NCBI GenBank assembly: GCA_947501115.1
Contig: CANMVX010000011.1
Coordinates: 1-64,000 of the forward strand
DNA: 64,000 bases
DNA from: Haliscomenobacteraceae bacterium
GTDB taxonomy: Bacteria > Bacteroidota > Bacteroidia > Chitinophagales > Saprospiraceae
Reading direction: 5' to 3'
Part shown: in pieces, positions 6,762-17,148 of the stretch
Position numbering within the stretch: the first letter of the stretch is position 1
How the letters are laid out: each line of letters opens with the position of its first letter
Notes under the pieces: generated by a model
What the model was told of the DNA's origin: nothing
Databases searched by the model: none
Seen by the model: only the letters and a program-made list of their open reading frames with translations
Made by a program: the position numbers and the translations under genes

Positions 6762-9700
6762 ATGAAGCAAATATTTACAATGTTACTTTTAGTTTCTTCT
6801 ATGAGTATTTTTGCACAGAAAACCATTCAAGTAAGGGTTTCGAATGCAAATGACGATTTAGAAGAATACATTCCTGGTCAGAATCAAACTAAAACCTTAG
6901 GTTCTATGGATGCGGGTAGTTCGGATCTTGAACTTGGTTCTGAATCGATTAATAATAAAGATCCACAATTGGTAGGCATAAGGTTTAATGGTATTCAAAT
7001 ACCCAAAAATGCCTTAATTACGAAAGCTTACATTCAATTTACTGTAGATGCTACCAGTAAGAATTCTGACCCATCGGAACTTTTTATTTATGCTGAAAAT
7101 GCCGATAACCCTCGCATATTTTCTCCTGACACCCTCTTTAATTTGAGTTCTAGAAGTAAGCTAAATGATTCTATATTTTGGAAAATTCAAGATGCTTCCT
7201 GGAAAACAGTTGGAGCAGCTGGTCCAGACCAAAGAACGTCAGACTTATCACGTCTTGTTCAGGCTTTAGTCAATAGGGATGGTTGGAATTTAGGCAATAC
7301 AATGGCTTTTTACATTAAAGGTAAAGGAACAAAAGAGGTTGAAGCTGCAGATGATGAAACGTCAAAAGCGCCATTGTTAGTAATAGAATATATTGTTTCC
7401 ACCACAATATCATCAAAGGTTGCTTCAGCTAATGATGATTTAGAAGAATACATCCCTGGTCCGAATCAGACTAAAACCTTAGGTTCTATGGATGCAGGTA
7501 GTTCGGATCTTGAACTTGGTTCTGAATCAATTAATAATAAAGATCCTCAATTGGTAGGTGTAAGATTTACCAATTTGAACATTCCACAAGGTGCACTTAT
7601 CCAAGATGCTAGAATACAATTTACGGTGGATGCAACCGGCAAAAATAGTGATCCAATTGAATTATTTATTTACATTCAAGATGCTGAAAATCCTGGGACT
7701 TTTATTCCGGATAGCCTTTTTAACATTTCTAAAAGAATTATTATTAAAGATTCTGTTTTTTGGAAAATTCCTGATGCAAGTTGGAAAACTGCGGGACAGG
7801 CAGGTGGAGATCAATTAACACCCAATCTATCAAAATTAGTTCAAAATATAGTAAATAAACCAAACTGGAAAGCTGGAAATGCAATGGTTTTCTTATTGAA
7901 GGGTATAGGAACTCGTGAAGCAGAAGCTGCTGATGACGAAGTTACTAAAGCTCCTTTGTTTATAGTTAAATTTATTCCGGTTAATGCAATTTCTACTATT
8001 GTTTCCTCTCCTAATGATGATATTGAGGAATATATTGCAGGTGCAAATCAAACCAAAACATTAGGAACAATGGATGCCGGAAGTTCTGATTTAGAGCTTG
8101 GTTCAGAATCTGCTAATAATAAAGATCCTCAATTGGTTGGAATAAGATTTGCTTCCGTAAAGGTGGATAAATCAAAAGCTTTAAAATCAGCTTACATTCA
8201 ATTTACTACCGATGCGATTAGTAAAAACTCGGATCCTTCAGAACTTTACGTTTATGCGCAAGATGCGGATAATCCGATAACATTTTATCCAGATTCATTA
8301 TTTAATGTTTCTAAACGTCCACAATTGAAAGATTCCATTTTCTGGAAAATTCCTAATGGAACCTGGAAAACGGCTGCTGAGGCTGGACCTGACCAGCGTA
8401 CGCCCAATTTATTGCCATTAATTCAATCGTTAATTCAAAGAGATGGCTGGAAAACTGGAAATGCAATGGCCTTTTTTATAAAAGGTATAGGAACTCGCGA
8501 AGCAGAATCGGCAGATGATGAAGTAACAAAAGCACCTAAATTAATCATTGAATATTTTGAGACTGAAACAGATACTGTGCCTCCAGGGAATTCAATAAGT
8601 GTTTTTCCAATTAAAAAGGGCGAATCATGGTCTTATGCTCCTGGAGCAGCAAACCTAGATTCAATTTGGTTCTCGACAAATTTTGTCGATACTAACTGGA
8701 ATTTTGGAAAAGCTCCACTTGGTTTTGGTGAAAAAGGAATTGTAACCACTTTATCCAAAAATCCTGGGAACACCTTATTCAGGAAAAAAGTTTCTATCGC
8801 TACAGCTAGTTCCCTTTCTGACGTTTATGAATTCCATCTACGTGCAGATGATGGGGCAGTAGTTTACGTAAACGGAAAAGAACAATTCAGAACAAACATG
8901 CCTTCTTCAAATGTGTCTTTCTCGACCTTATCAGCACGAAAAGTGGAAGGAAATGAAGAGTTACCCTATTATTTATTTGAGGTTCCAAAATCTGCTTTTA
9001 AAGAAGGTGAAAATCTAATTGCTGTAAGTATTCACTCATCTGCAGCAAATGATGACGATTTGTTTTTTGATTTATTTATAACGCCTCGGGTATTTAAAAC
9101 AAATGCCCCTGCCTTGGGTTGTCTGGATCCAAACGATGGCCATATTAGTTGCTTTACCTCTGTTATTCCGAGAATTCAGAATGATACGCTTCAAATTCCT
9201 GAGCGTTCTCACGTTTTTCAATATGTTACCGTAGAAGGTGATCCTTACAATAAAGGTACAGGTGCCTTAGGAAGCAATTTTGATTTCACTGGTTATGTTC
9301 CAAAAAATGGATCAAGTAAAGAAGGTTACCTCTCCATCAATCATGAAACTGATCCCGGGGGCGTTTCAATGCTTAATATCCGTTTTGATGAATCTGTGGG
9401 TTTATGGAAAGTAGATTCAGCTCAAGCCATTGACTTTTCAACCGTTGGAGGAACTATTCGAAATTGTTCAGGCACGGTAACTCCATGGAATACTATCATT
9501 ACTTGTGAAGAGGATTATGGCAAAAATTCTGACGGAAATGGTGATGGGTATTTCGATATTGGATGGTGTACAGAAATAGATCCTATAACTAAAAAAATAA
9601 AGGATTATGGTACAGGAAAACCACAAAAGCTTTGGGCTTTAGGTCGTATTAGTCATGAAAATGTAGTGGTTGACCCGATAGATAAGAAAACTGTTTATTT

Positions 9701-10700
9701 TGGTGAAGATGAAGGGGATGGTGCCGTTTATAAGTTTATCTCCGATAAAGCTGGTGATTTAAGTAATGGAAAATTATATGCATTGGTTCTTGATTCTGTT
9801 TACACAGGTGGCGATTACAAAGGTAGTACTGGTAAATGGGTCGTTGTTCCTAATTCAACTATTGCGGAAAGAAATGATACCAAAAAATTAACCTTAGCAT
9901 TAGGTGCTACAAAATTTGCTGGTGTCGAAGATGTAGAAATCAGTCCTTTAAATCAATTGATTTATTTTGCAGTAAAAGGCGCAGGAAGAGTTTATAGATT
10001 TAAAGATAATGGAACTGTAATATCTAATTTTGAAACATTTCTTGGTGGTTTGAATTATAGGGTAAATGTTGGGAGTCAAGTTATAGCTGAAAGCTTTGGT
10101 TCAGGTATTGATAATCTTGCTTTCGATGAACGCGGAAATCTTTATGCTCTTCAAGATGGTGGAAATAATTATGTATGGATGGCTACCGCTAAACATACTC
10201 AAGCTGCACCTCAGGTTGAAGTATTTATGAATACACCTATTGGTTCTGAACCTACAGGTATTACTTTTACTCCTGATCATAAATATATGTTTATTTCAAT
10301 TCAGGAACCAAATGCTACAGTAAAACAATCGGATGTCGCTAAAAGATCGGTAACTCAAAATCTAAGTTACGCTTTGGCCATTGCTAGAACTGCTAATTTG
10401 GGTCAGGGTAGAACTACCCGTGTAAATGAATTACCTGCTTTAACACCAGATTTCCAACTATTTCCTAATCCTGCAAGCGATTTCGTTTCTGCTTCTATTT
10501 ATCTTAAGGAAAATGCAAATCTGAATCTACAGGTTTTTGATACAAAAGGAAGATTGGTACTAATGAGGGATTTAGGTAAACAAACGACTGGAGATTATCG
10601 TATCGAATTCGAAACATCGAACCTTACGAATGGCATTTATTTCGTAAAAGTAAATGCTGACTCAATGAGTTCAATACTTAAATTAGTCGTAAACCATTAA
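6762..10700 (+). CDS. T9SS-secreted PhoX-like phosphatase with three N-terminal beta repeats
   Basis: The 1312-residue secreted protein has a signal peptide (1-18, ending IFAQ). Three repeats of about 195 residues begin near 28, 223 and 416, each opening NDDLEEYI or NDDIEEYI and containing LGSMDAGSSDLELGSES or a close variant. A carbohydrate-binding-like beta sandwich follows (about 610-775, with FHLRADDGAVVYVNG). A DUF839/PhoX alkaline phosphatase domain spans about 786-1220 (INHETDPGG, ITCEEDYGKNSDGNGDGYFD, HENVVVDP, YFGEDEGDGAVYKF). The type IX sorting domain occupies about 1230-1312 (FQLFPNPASD, TNGIYFVKV). PhoX enzymes are calcium/iron monoesterases that release phosphate outside the cell. 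It is the first gene of a four-gene operon. The repeat family was not recognised with certainty; it resembles DNRLRE-like modules. Confidence 0.9.
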   Translation: MKQIFTMLLLVSSMSIFAQKTIQVRVSNANDDLEEYIPGQNQTKTLGSMDAGSSDLELGSESINNKDPQLVGIRFNGIQIPKNALITKAYIQFTVDATSKNSDPSELFIYAENADNPRIFSPDTLFNLSSRSKLNDSIFWKIQDASWKTVGAAGPDQRTSDLSRLVQALVNRDGWNLGNTMAFYIKGKGTKEVEAADDETSKAPLLVIEYIVSTTISSKVASANDDLEEYIPGPNQTKTLGSMDAGSSDLELGSESINNKDPQLVGVRFTNLNIPQGALIQDARIQFTVDATGKNSDPIELFIYIQDAENPGTFIPDSLFNISKRIIIKDSVFWKIPDASWKTAGQAGGDQLTPNLSKLVQNIVNKPNWKAGNAMVFLLKGIGTREAEAADDEVTKAPLFIVKFIPVNAISTIVSSPNDDIEEYIAGANQTKTLGTMDAGSSDLELGSESANNKDPQLVGIRFASVKVDKSKALKSAYIQFTTDAISKNSDPSELYVYAQDADNPITFYPDSLFNVSKRPQLKDSIFWKIPNGTWKTAAEAGPDQRTPNLLPLIQSLIQRDGWKTGNAMAFFIKGIGTREAESADDEVTKAPKLIIEYFETETDTVPPGNSISVFPIKKGESWSYAPGAANLDSIWFSTNFVDTNWNFGKAPLGFGEKGIVTTLSKNPGNTLFRKKVSIATASSLSDVYEFHLRADDGAVVYVNGKEQFRTNMPSSNVSFSTLSARKVEGNEELPYYLFEVPKSAFKEGENLIAVSIHSSAANDDDLFFDLFITPRVFKTNAPALGCLDPNDGHISCFTSVIPRIQNDTLQIPERSHVFQYVTVEGDPYNKGTGALGSNFDFTGYVPKNGSSKEGYLSINHETDPGGVSMLNIRFDESVGLWKVDSAQAIDFSTVGGTIRNCSGTVTPWNTIITCEEDYGKNSDGNGDGYFDIGWCTEIDPITKKIKDYGTGKPQKLWALGRISHENVVVDPIDKKTVYFGEDEGDGAVYKFISDKAGDLSNGKLYALVLDSVYTGGDYKGSTGKWVVVPNSTIAERNDTKKLTLALGATKFAGVEDVEISPLNQLIYFAVKGAGRVYRFKDNGTVISNFETFLGGLNYRVNVGSQVIAESFGSGIDNLAFDERGNLYALQDGGNNYVWMATAKHTQAAPQVEVFMNTPIGSEPTGITFTPDHKYMFISIQEPNATVKQSDVAKRSVTQNLSYALAIARTANLGQGRTTRVNELPALTPDFQLFPNPASDFVSASIYLKENANLNLQVFDTKGRLVLMRDLGKQTTGDYRIEFETSNLTNGIYFVKVNADSMSSILKLVVNH

Positions 10701-10701
10701 T

Positions 10702-11712
10702 GTGAAATATTTGATCAACTATATTTCAATTTTAATTTTGATTTTAGCCACATTGTCGTGTAATCATTCTATGAAAACTTTGCTTCCTTCATTTGAAACG
10801 AAGCCGGTTTATTCAAAAGGTGATGCTGCAGACGATGTGGCTATTTTTACCGATATAAAGAATGAATATCCTCTTTCCATCATTGCGACTGATAAGCAAT
10901 TAGGTCTTTTGGTTTATGATATGAAAGGTAATATTCTATGCTCGGATTCTTCAGGGCATATTAATAATGTTGATTTAAGGAAAGTTTCTGATGAAAGGGT
11001 GTTAATAGGTTGTTCAAATAGAACGATCAATGCTATGCAGTTTTTTAATTTTCAGAACACACAGCCTTTTTTAATGCCTATTCCTTCCGATTTACCTAAA
11101 ACGAAAATTGAAGAAGTTTATGGTTTTTGTCTTTTTCAAAATGATTTAAATATTTTTGCTTTTGTCGTGGGTAAAGAAGGGTTGCTTGAAGGATATAAAT
11201 TGAATTGGGATTCAGATTCGTTAAAAGCGATAAAAACTTATTCCCATTCCTTTTCAACCCAATGTGAAGGATTGGTGTCAGACGATGCCAATGGTAAACT
11301 TTACGTTGCAGAAGAAGATTTAGGGGTATGGATGATTGATCTTAATCATCTTGAGGTGAAACCAGAATTAATTATTTCATTGAAAAATAATAAGTATTTA
11401 AAAAAAGATTTAGAGGGATTGGCTCTTTTTGAATGGAACAATGAAGTGTATCTTATAGTTTCAAGTCAAGGTAATAATTCGTTTGCTGTTTTTAACTCAA
11501 ATAATTTTTTTGAATACGTCGGTTCATTTATTATTGGAAAAAACAAAAATATAGACCGGACATCTGAAACGGATGGATTAGATATTTCAAATGGAATTCA
11601 TGGAATCACTGTTGCACAAGATGGAAATAATACGAATAAGGGTAAAAACCAAAATTTTAAAATAGTCGAAAATATTGATTTAATTCAATTTTTAAAAAAC
11701 GGTAGAAAATGA
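10702..11712 (+). CDS. Beta-propeller phytase (3-phytase), probable lipoprotein
   Basis: The 336-residue protein matches beta-propeller phytases along its length. It has an early acidic GDAADDVAIF calcium/phosphate segment, then IIATDKQLGLLVYDMKGN, HINNVDLRKV, CEGLVSDDANGKLYVAEEDL, LEGLALFEWN, VSSQGNNSFAVF and the late IDRTSETDGLDI. This family hydrolyses myo-inositol hexakisphosphate, releasing phosphate, in a calcium-dependent way. The N-terminus is hydrophobic and followed by LSCN, suggesting a lipoprotein, though the lipobox is imperfect. The start is GTG at 10702, one base after the stop of the PhoX-like gene, implying translational coupling. The stop overlaps the next start (ATGA). Confidence 0.95.
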   Translation: MKYLINYISILILILATLSCNHSMKTLLPSFETKPVYSKGDAADDVAIFTDIKNEYPLSIIATDKQLGLLVYDMKGNILCSDSSGHINNVDLRKVSDERVLIGCSNRTINAMQFFNFQNTQPFLMPIPSDLPKTKIEEVYGFCLFQNDLNIFAFVVGKEGLLEGYKLNWDSDSLKAIKTYSHSFSTQCEGLVSDDANGKLYVAEEDLGVWMIDLNHLEVKPELIISLKNNKYLKKDLEGLALFEWNNEVYLIVSSQGNNSFAVFNSNNFFEYVGSFIIGKNKNIDRTSETDGLDISNGIHGITVAQDGNNTNKGKNQNFKIVENIDLIQFLKNGRK

Positions 11713-14207
11713 AATACTTATATGTACTAATTATTATTTCAGCATTTTCAAGTTCAATTCTTTATGCTCAAAGTATCAAAATTGAACGACGAATTCTTGC
11801 AACTGATACTATTCTAACAGGTGGTGTGAAAGTTCCTGTATCTACCGATGATGCTGAACAGGAGAATAATGAAATGGATGCTCTTTTTGATGATGATCTT
11901 GATGCGGGCTGGGAAGGTGCTACTGAAGATCAGAATATTTTAACTGCTGGCATACGTTTTCGTCAAATTGACATTCCTCAGGGTGCAAAAATTGATTCGG
12001 CTTTCATTACCATTTGGTCCCATGAAGGTAAATCGGCAGATGATATAGCAAATATAAATATTTATGTTGACGCAAATATAAATGCTCCTACTTTTAAACT
12101 AGATTCTTTAATCAGCAAACGTACCTTAAGTTTAAATTCGGTAAAATGGATTGAAAATAAACAATGGAAAATTTGGCAACCTTACCGAACTCCTGATATT
12201 TCTTCCCTGTTAAAGGAAATGGTAAGTAAACCTTCCTGGAAATCAGGTAATCCGTTAGCTTTTATTTTTGCAGGTGAAAATCAAGGACCGAGTGAGGTAG
12301 AAAATGCAAGGGAATTTGAATCTTTTGAAAATATTGCTGATCCTTCTGACGGGGGGGATGGTCAACGTCATCCGGAACGAATTCCTTTACTTACTGTATA
12401 TTATTCCTTACCCGCTGTTCCGCAGATTAATCAAAGTAACTTAACCTTCAATTTATTTCCACTTTCTACTTATAGAACTGGCTTATTTGATGAAGGAGCA
12501 GCAGAAATTGTTGATTTTGATTCAGGCTCTTCAAAAATCTTTTTTACAAATGCAAAAGCAAATACTTTAACTGCACTTGATGCTTCAAAACCTTCTTCTT
12601 TGACCAAAGCCTTTGATATTTCATTAAGTAATTATGGTGGCGGCGTAAATTCTGTAAGTATTCATAATGGCTTGGTGGCAGTTGCTATGGAAGCTTTAGT
12701 GAAAACAGATTCTGGTAGTGTTGTATTTTTTGATACGGATGGCAAATGGTTGAAATCGGTCAAGGTGGGTGCATTACCTGATATGCTTACCTTTTCACCT
12801 AATGGAAAAAAACTAATCATTGCTAACGAAGGAGAACCTAATGATGCTTATTCCATAGATCCTGAAGGCTCTATAAGTATTATTGATGTATCTGGTGGTG
12901 TTCAGAATGCTACGGTAAAACATATCAATTTCCAATCGCTAAATAGTAAATTAAAGGAACTTGTTGCTGCTGGAATTCGCATTTTTGGACCAAAAGCAAG
13001 TGTCGCTCAAGATTTAGAACCAGAATATGTGACTGTTAGTGCCGATAGTAAATTGGCTTATGCGAGCTTGCAGGAAAATAATGCTATGGCGATTATTGAT
13101 ATTGAAAATGCAAAATTATTGAAAATAATCCCCCTTGGTTATAAAAATCATAATTTGCCAGGGAATGGATTTGATGCCAGTAATACTTCAGGAAAAATTG
13201 ACATTAAAAATCATCCCGTTTTTGGCATGTATTTACCCGATGCTACCAAAACAATCCAAATTGCAGGAAAATCTTATATTTTTACTGCCAATGAAGGGGA
13301 TGCCAGGGCTTATGCTGGCTTTAATGAAGAAAAAAGAATGGGTACCATGAAATTGGATACTCAGGCTTTTCCAAATGCCTCTACCTTGCAATCTAATAAC
13401 GAATTGGGTCGACTATTATCGTCTTCTATCATGGGTGATCTTGATAACGACGGAGATGTTGACCAATTATATTCTTTTGGTGGTCGTTCTTTTTCTATCT
13501 GGGATGCAAATTCTGTGGAGCAAGTTTTTGATTCAGGTGATCATATAGAGAAATTGATAGCAGCTAAATTACCAACCTATTTCAATTCAAACCATACGGA
13601 TAATAATTCATTCAAAGGCAGATCTGATGATAAAGGACCTGAACCAGAAGCTATAGAATTTGCCACTTTAGGAAATGACTTATTTGTCCTTATCGGATTA
13701 GAAAGGATTGGTGGTATTATTGTTTACGAAATCAATGACCCTAAATCTCCCAAATTCGTATCATATTTCAATTATAGAAACTTTATGGTGGATCCAAAAT
13801 CACCTCAAACAGGTGACTTGGGCATAGAGGATATCAAATTTATATCCGCAGATAAATCACCCATTAAAAAACCATTAGTTCTCGTTGGAAATGAAGTGAG
13901 TGGAACAGTATCCTTGTTTTCTATCAATGAGATTTTGTCCGCAAATAGGGAAAATGTGGTACAAAACGGGTTTAAGGTTTCTCCTAATCCTTCCGCAGCG
14001 TCTAATGTTTGGATTGAATTTCCTGTAGAAGGAGCTGCTGATATTCAATTGACTGATATAACCGGTAGAGTAGTGCTTACCAAGGAAAATATGTATGGTA
14101 AAAATTATACTTTAGATATAAATAACTTAACTAATGGGGTTTATTTTGCATCATTACGTCAAAATAATAACATTTATTTACAAAAAATAGTAATAGCAAA
14201 ACCGTGA
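11709..14207 (+). CDS. T9SS-secreted choice-of-anchor I protein
   Basis: The 832-residue protein has a signal peptide (1-20, ending LYAQ). An N-terminal beta domain (about 45-230) is related in layout to the three repeats of the PhoX-like protein (IRFRQIDIPQGAKIDSAFI; KSGNPLAFIF; RIPLLTVYY). The choice-of-anchor I domain spans about 245-735, a beta-propeller-like fold with LPDMLTFSPNGKKLIIANEG, EPEYVTVS, TANEGDARAY and DDKGPEPEAI. A type IX sorting domain is at about 755-832 (FKVSPNPSA, TNGVYFASL). The choice-of-anchor I family is often annotated as alkaline-phosphatase-like; the enzymatic role is not proven. It overlaps both neighbours by 4 nt (ATGA, GTGA), placing it firmly in the operon. 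Confidence 0.88.
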   Translation: MKYLYVLIIISAFSSSILYAQSIKIERRILATDTILTGGVKVPVSTDDAEQENNEMDALFDDDLDAGWEGATEDQNILTAGIRFRQIDIPQGAKIDSAFITIWSHEGKSADDIANINIYVDANINAPTFKLDSLISKRTLSLNSVKWIENKQWKIWQPYRTPDISSLLKEMVSKPSWKSGNPLAFIFAGENQGPSEVENAREFESFENIADPSDGGDGQRHPERIPLLTVYYSLPAVPQINQSNLTFNLFPLSTYRTGLFDEGAAEIVDFDSGSSKIFFTNAKANTLTALDASKPSSLTKAFDISLSNYGGGVNSVSIHNGLVAVAMEALVKTDSGSVVFFDTDGKWLKSVKVGALPDMLTFSPNGKKLIIANEGEPNDAYSIDPEGSISIIDVSGGVQNATVKHINFQSLNSKLKELVAAGIRIFGPKASVAQDLEPEYVTVSADSKLAYASLQENNAMAIIDIENAKLLKIIPLGYKNHNLPGNGFDASNTSGKIDIKNHPVFGMYLPDATKTIQIAGKSYIFTANEGDARAYAGFNEEKRMGTMKLDTQAFPNASTLQSNNELGRLLSSSIMGDLDNDGDVDQLYSFGGRSFSIWDANSVEQVFDSGDHIEKLIAAKLPTYFNSNHTDNNSFKGRSDDKGPEPEAIEFATLGNDLFVLIGLERIGGIIVYEINDPKSPKFVSYFNYRNFMVDPKSPQTGDLGIEDIKFISADKSPIKKPLVLVGNEVSGTVSLFSINEILSANRENVVQNGFKVSPNPSAASNVWIEFPVEGAADIQLTDITGRVVLTKENMYGKNYTLDINNLTNGVYFASLRQNNNIYLQKIVIAKP

Positions 14208-17092
14208 GAAATTTCTCCAATTGTTTTATAATTTACTGCAGCATCCTTTGTTGGATGCTGCTTTTTAATTCATCTATTATTGCCCAATCTTTCCTTCGTG
14301 GAAAAATACTTGATGCTAAAACAAAGGAACCTCTCGTTGGTGCCTCCCTTTTAATACTAAATACTGCTTCAGGTGCCTCAAGTGATGATAATGGAAATTT
14401 TATAATAACATACCAAAAATCGTTGCCTCTTACTTTACAATGTTCTTACATCGGTTATGAGGTGAAAAATGTAATAATTGATAACAAAGTAGGCGAATCA
14501 GTTCAGATTCTTTTACTTCCTAATAGTTTTTTATTAAGTGCTATTGACATAAATGCAGATGCGAAAGGGGCTATTCGTGCTTTAATTCAACAACGCGTTT
14601 CCGATCATATAGTTAATGTCCTTGCCTCTGAGCAAATAGAAAAATTTCCAGATGTAAATGCAGCAGAAGCAATTCAACGTATTCCAGGAGTGACTTTACA
14701 AAGGGATCAAGGTGAAGGACGTTATGTGCAATTGAGAGGTACGCCCCCGGAATTAACCACTTTTAATGTCAATGGGGAGCAAATGCCTTCCCCTGAAGGT
14801 AAAGTAAGATATGTTGGACTTGATATTTTGTCCGTCGATCAAATTGATTTAATTGAGGTGACAAAAGTTTTTACCCCTGATATGGATGCTGATGGTATTG
14901 GCGGCAATATAAATGTTATTACCAAAACACCAAATTCTGACATTCCAGAATTAAAAATTAATTTTTCATCAGGATATAATTCCTTAAGAAATAAATATTT
15001 AGGCCAATTTCAATTTTCATTCCATAAGAAAATGGGGAAAATAGGTTTTGGTATCGTAGGCAATTATTATGAAAATAATCAAGCTGCCGAAAATATGGAA
15101 TTTGAATTTGGTAAAGGACCTTTTTATGGTTCACAAAATGAAGAAAAAAACAACTATTTCTTGCAATACAGGGAATCCCAACTTCGATATTATGAAGTTG
15201 ATAGAAAAAGAATTGGATTAAGTCCCGTTTTAACTTTTAAAGTTAAAACAGGAAAAGAATTCTATTTGAAAGGTTTATATAGTCATTTCGCAGATCAGGA
15301 AACCAGACGAAGAATTATTCATACGATGGACGATGCGGTCGATTTTAACTATTATTTATATGGTGGTATTGAAAGAGATCTCAAATTTAGGACTAAAAAT
15401 CAGAATTTATCTTCGCTTAGCTTTGGGGGTTTATGGGATTGGAAATGGGTTCGATCCGATTTTCAAATTACATTCTCAAATGCAAATGAAAGGGAACCGG
15501 ATAGGTTAGAAATCAATTTTGAAAATCCAGGAAAAGCAATTCAAATTGCTATGAATCAGAATCACCCTGTTTTCCCAATACCAACGTATCCAACGCCAGA
15601 GGGTCAATTATTATCATCCAATTTTAATTTTTATACTTTTCAATCCTTGTTATTTGAAAATGCTAAAGTGGATGATCGCAATATTACGCCTAGATTGAAT
15701 GTTGAATTACCTTACACTTTTTCTAAGCTCGGTAAAGGTTATCTTAAATTTGGAGGCAAAATAAGGAGTAAAGAAAAATCCAGAGTTATTTCATCAAGTT
15801 TTTATGGAGCCTATTTTGAAAATGTTTCTATTTATCCCGGTTCTGCTCCCAAGTTATCTATCCCCCTTGTTTCTGACGCCTTTTCAAAGGGTAACTTTTT
15901 TGGCTCCCCCATTAAAATGGAGGCTATTCCTGGGGTAAATGAAATAAAGGATTTTTTTGAGTTTTATCCTCAACATTTTATTTATAATCGTACAGCTACT
16001 AAAGTGGCCACATTTGGTGAAGATTATCAGGCCAAAGAGCGAATTAGTTCTGTTTATGGAATGATTAAACACGAATGGAAAAGATTGACTCTTATTGCCG
16101 GAACCAGACTTGAGCATACTAATATTGATTATCAAGGTTTTCAGGTATTAACAAAAGGAACCCGTTTTCTGGGCTTAGATACTTTACGCGATCAAAGAAA
16201 TCACCTTTTTTTTCTTCCGCAGTTTCAAATTAATTATCGTTTACCAAATAATACAAATATAAAAGCAGCTTTAACTCACAGTTATGCAAGGCCTAACTTT
16301 GAAGATGTCCTACCCTATAGAGAACAAGATAGAACGGAGGTTAAATATGGAAATCCAGATTTAAAATATCCCTTTTCCAGAAATATAGATGTAATCGGAG
16401 AGCGATATTTTTCCGATGGCTTCTTTTCTTTGGGGCTTTTTTATAAACATATTTCAAATTTTGTTTTTTTTTATAAACGATTTGCTCATGAAGGCGACCC
16501 AGCTGATTATTCTCTTGTTGAAATTAATAAAGCCATAAACGGGAATAATGCTCGTTTGGGTGGAATTGAACTGATGTATCAAAGAAAATTATGGTTCTTA
16601 ACGGGGTTTTTAAAAGATTTTGGCATTTATTCAAATTATACGCTAACTCGGTCAAAAGCTAATATTTTTAAACGATTACCTGCTAATTATACCGAAGCAA
16701 TCGTGGAATTTGGAAAGGATGATTTTTCAGGATTCGCAAATCTTGCAGAAACAGAATTTATTCCTTTACCTGGTCAAGCTCCTCATGCCGGAAATTTGGC
16801 ACTTTTCTATGAAAATGCTAAATTCTATGTGAGATTATCTGGTTTTTTCCAAAGTGCTTTCCTTTATCGATTAGGTGCCGATGAGGACCTCGATGAATAT
16901 TATGGACAACAAATAAGGCTTGATTTTACTGGTAATGTTTCTGTTGGAAAATCAATGCGATTATTCTTGGATGCTGCAAATCTTACTAATACATCCCTTA
17001 CCTTTTATTTGGGAAATACAAAGAAGATTTCCCGACTTATTGAAAATTACGGTTGGTGGGCTCGTGTGGGAATAAAATGGAATTTAAATTGA
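14204..17092 (+). CDS. TonB-dependent outer-membrane receptor of the phosphatase/phytase operon
   Basis: The 962-residue protein has a signal peptide ending near residue 27 (IIAQ) and a carboxypeptidase-regulatory-like domain (about 30-115: GKILDAKTKEPLVGASLLIL). The plug domain lies at about 130-240 (EKFPDVNAAEAIQRIPGV, YVQLRG, DMDADGIGGNINVITK), followed by a 22-strand barrel to the end. The plug pattern is of the TonB-Xanth-Caul type (TIGR01782) rather than SusC, and no SusD partner is present. Translation starts at GTG 14204, overlapping the upstream stop by 4 nt. From context it probably imports a product of the secreted phosphatase and phytase, such as inositol phosphates or phosphate-bearing complexes. 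The specificity is inference. Confidence 0.92.
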   Translation: MRNFSNCFIIYCSILCWMLLFNSSIIAQSFLRGKILDAKTKEPLVGASLLILNTASGASSDDNGNFIITYQKSLPLTLQCSYIGYEVKNVIIDNKVGESVQILLLPNSFLLSAIDINADAKGAIRALIQQRVSDHIVNVLASEQIEKFPDVNAAEAIQRIPGVTLQRDQGEGRYVQLRGTPPELTTFNVNGEQMPSPEGKVRYVGLDILSVDQIDLIEVTKVFTPDMDADGIGGNINVITKTPNSDIPELKINFSSGYNSLRNKYLGQFQFSFHKKMGKIGFGIVGNYYENNQAAENMEFEFGKGPFYGSQNEEKNNYFLQYRESQLRYYEVDRKRIGLSPVLTFKVKTGKEFYLKGLYSHFADQETRRRIIHTMDDAVDFNYYLYGGIERDLKFRTKNQNLSSLSFGGLWDWKWVRSDFQITFSNANEREPDRLEINFENPGKAIQIAMNQNHPVFPIPTYPTPEGQLLSSNFNFYTFQSLLFENAKVDDRNITPRLNVELPYTFSKLGKGYLKFGGKIRSKEKSRVISSSFYGAYFENVSIYPGSAPKLSIPLVSDAFSKGNFFGSPIKMEAIPGVNEIKDFFEFYPQHFIYNRTATKVATFGEDYQAKERISSVYGMIKHEWKRLTLIAGTRLEHTNIDYQGFQVLTKGTRFLGLDTLRDQRNHLFFLPQFQINYRLPNNTNIKAALTHSYARPNFEDVLPYREQDRTEVKYGNPDLKYPFSRNIDVIGERYFSDGFFSLGLFYKHISNFVFFYKRFAHEGDPADYSLVEINKAINGNNARLGGIELMYQRKLWFLTGFLKDFGIYSNYTLTRSKANIFKRLPANYTEAIVEFGKDDFSGFANLAETEFIPLPGQAPHAGNLALFYENAKFYVRLSGFFQSAFLYRLGADEDLDEYYGQQIRLDFTGNVSVGKSMRLFLDAANLTNTSLTFYLGNTKKISRLIENYGWWARVGIKWNLN

Positions 17093-17148
17093 ATTTATTT
17101 TTAGGTTTTATTCTAAAGTTTAGGAGATAATATAAAGCTGTTGTTTTC

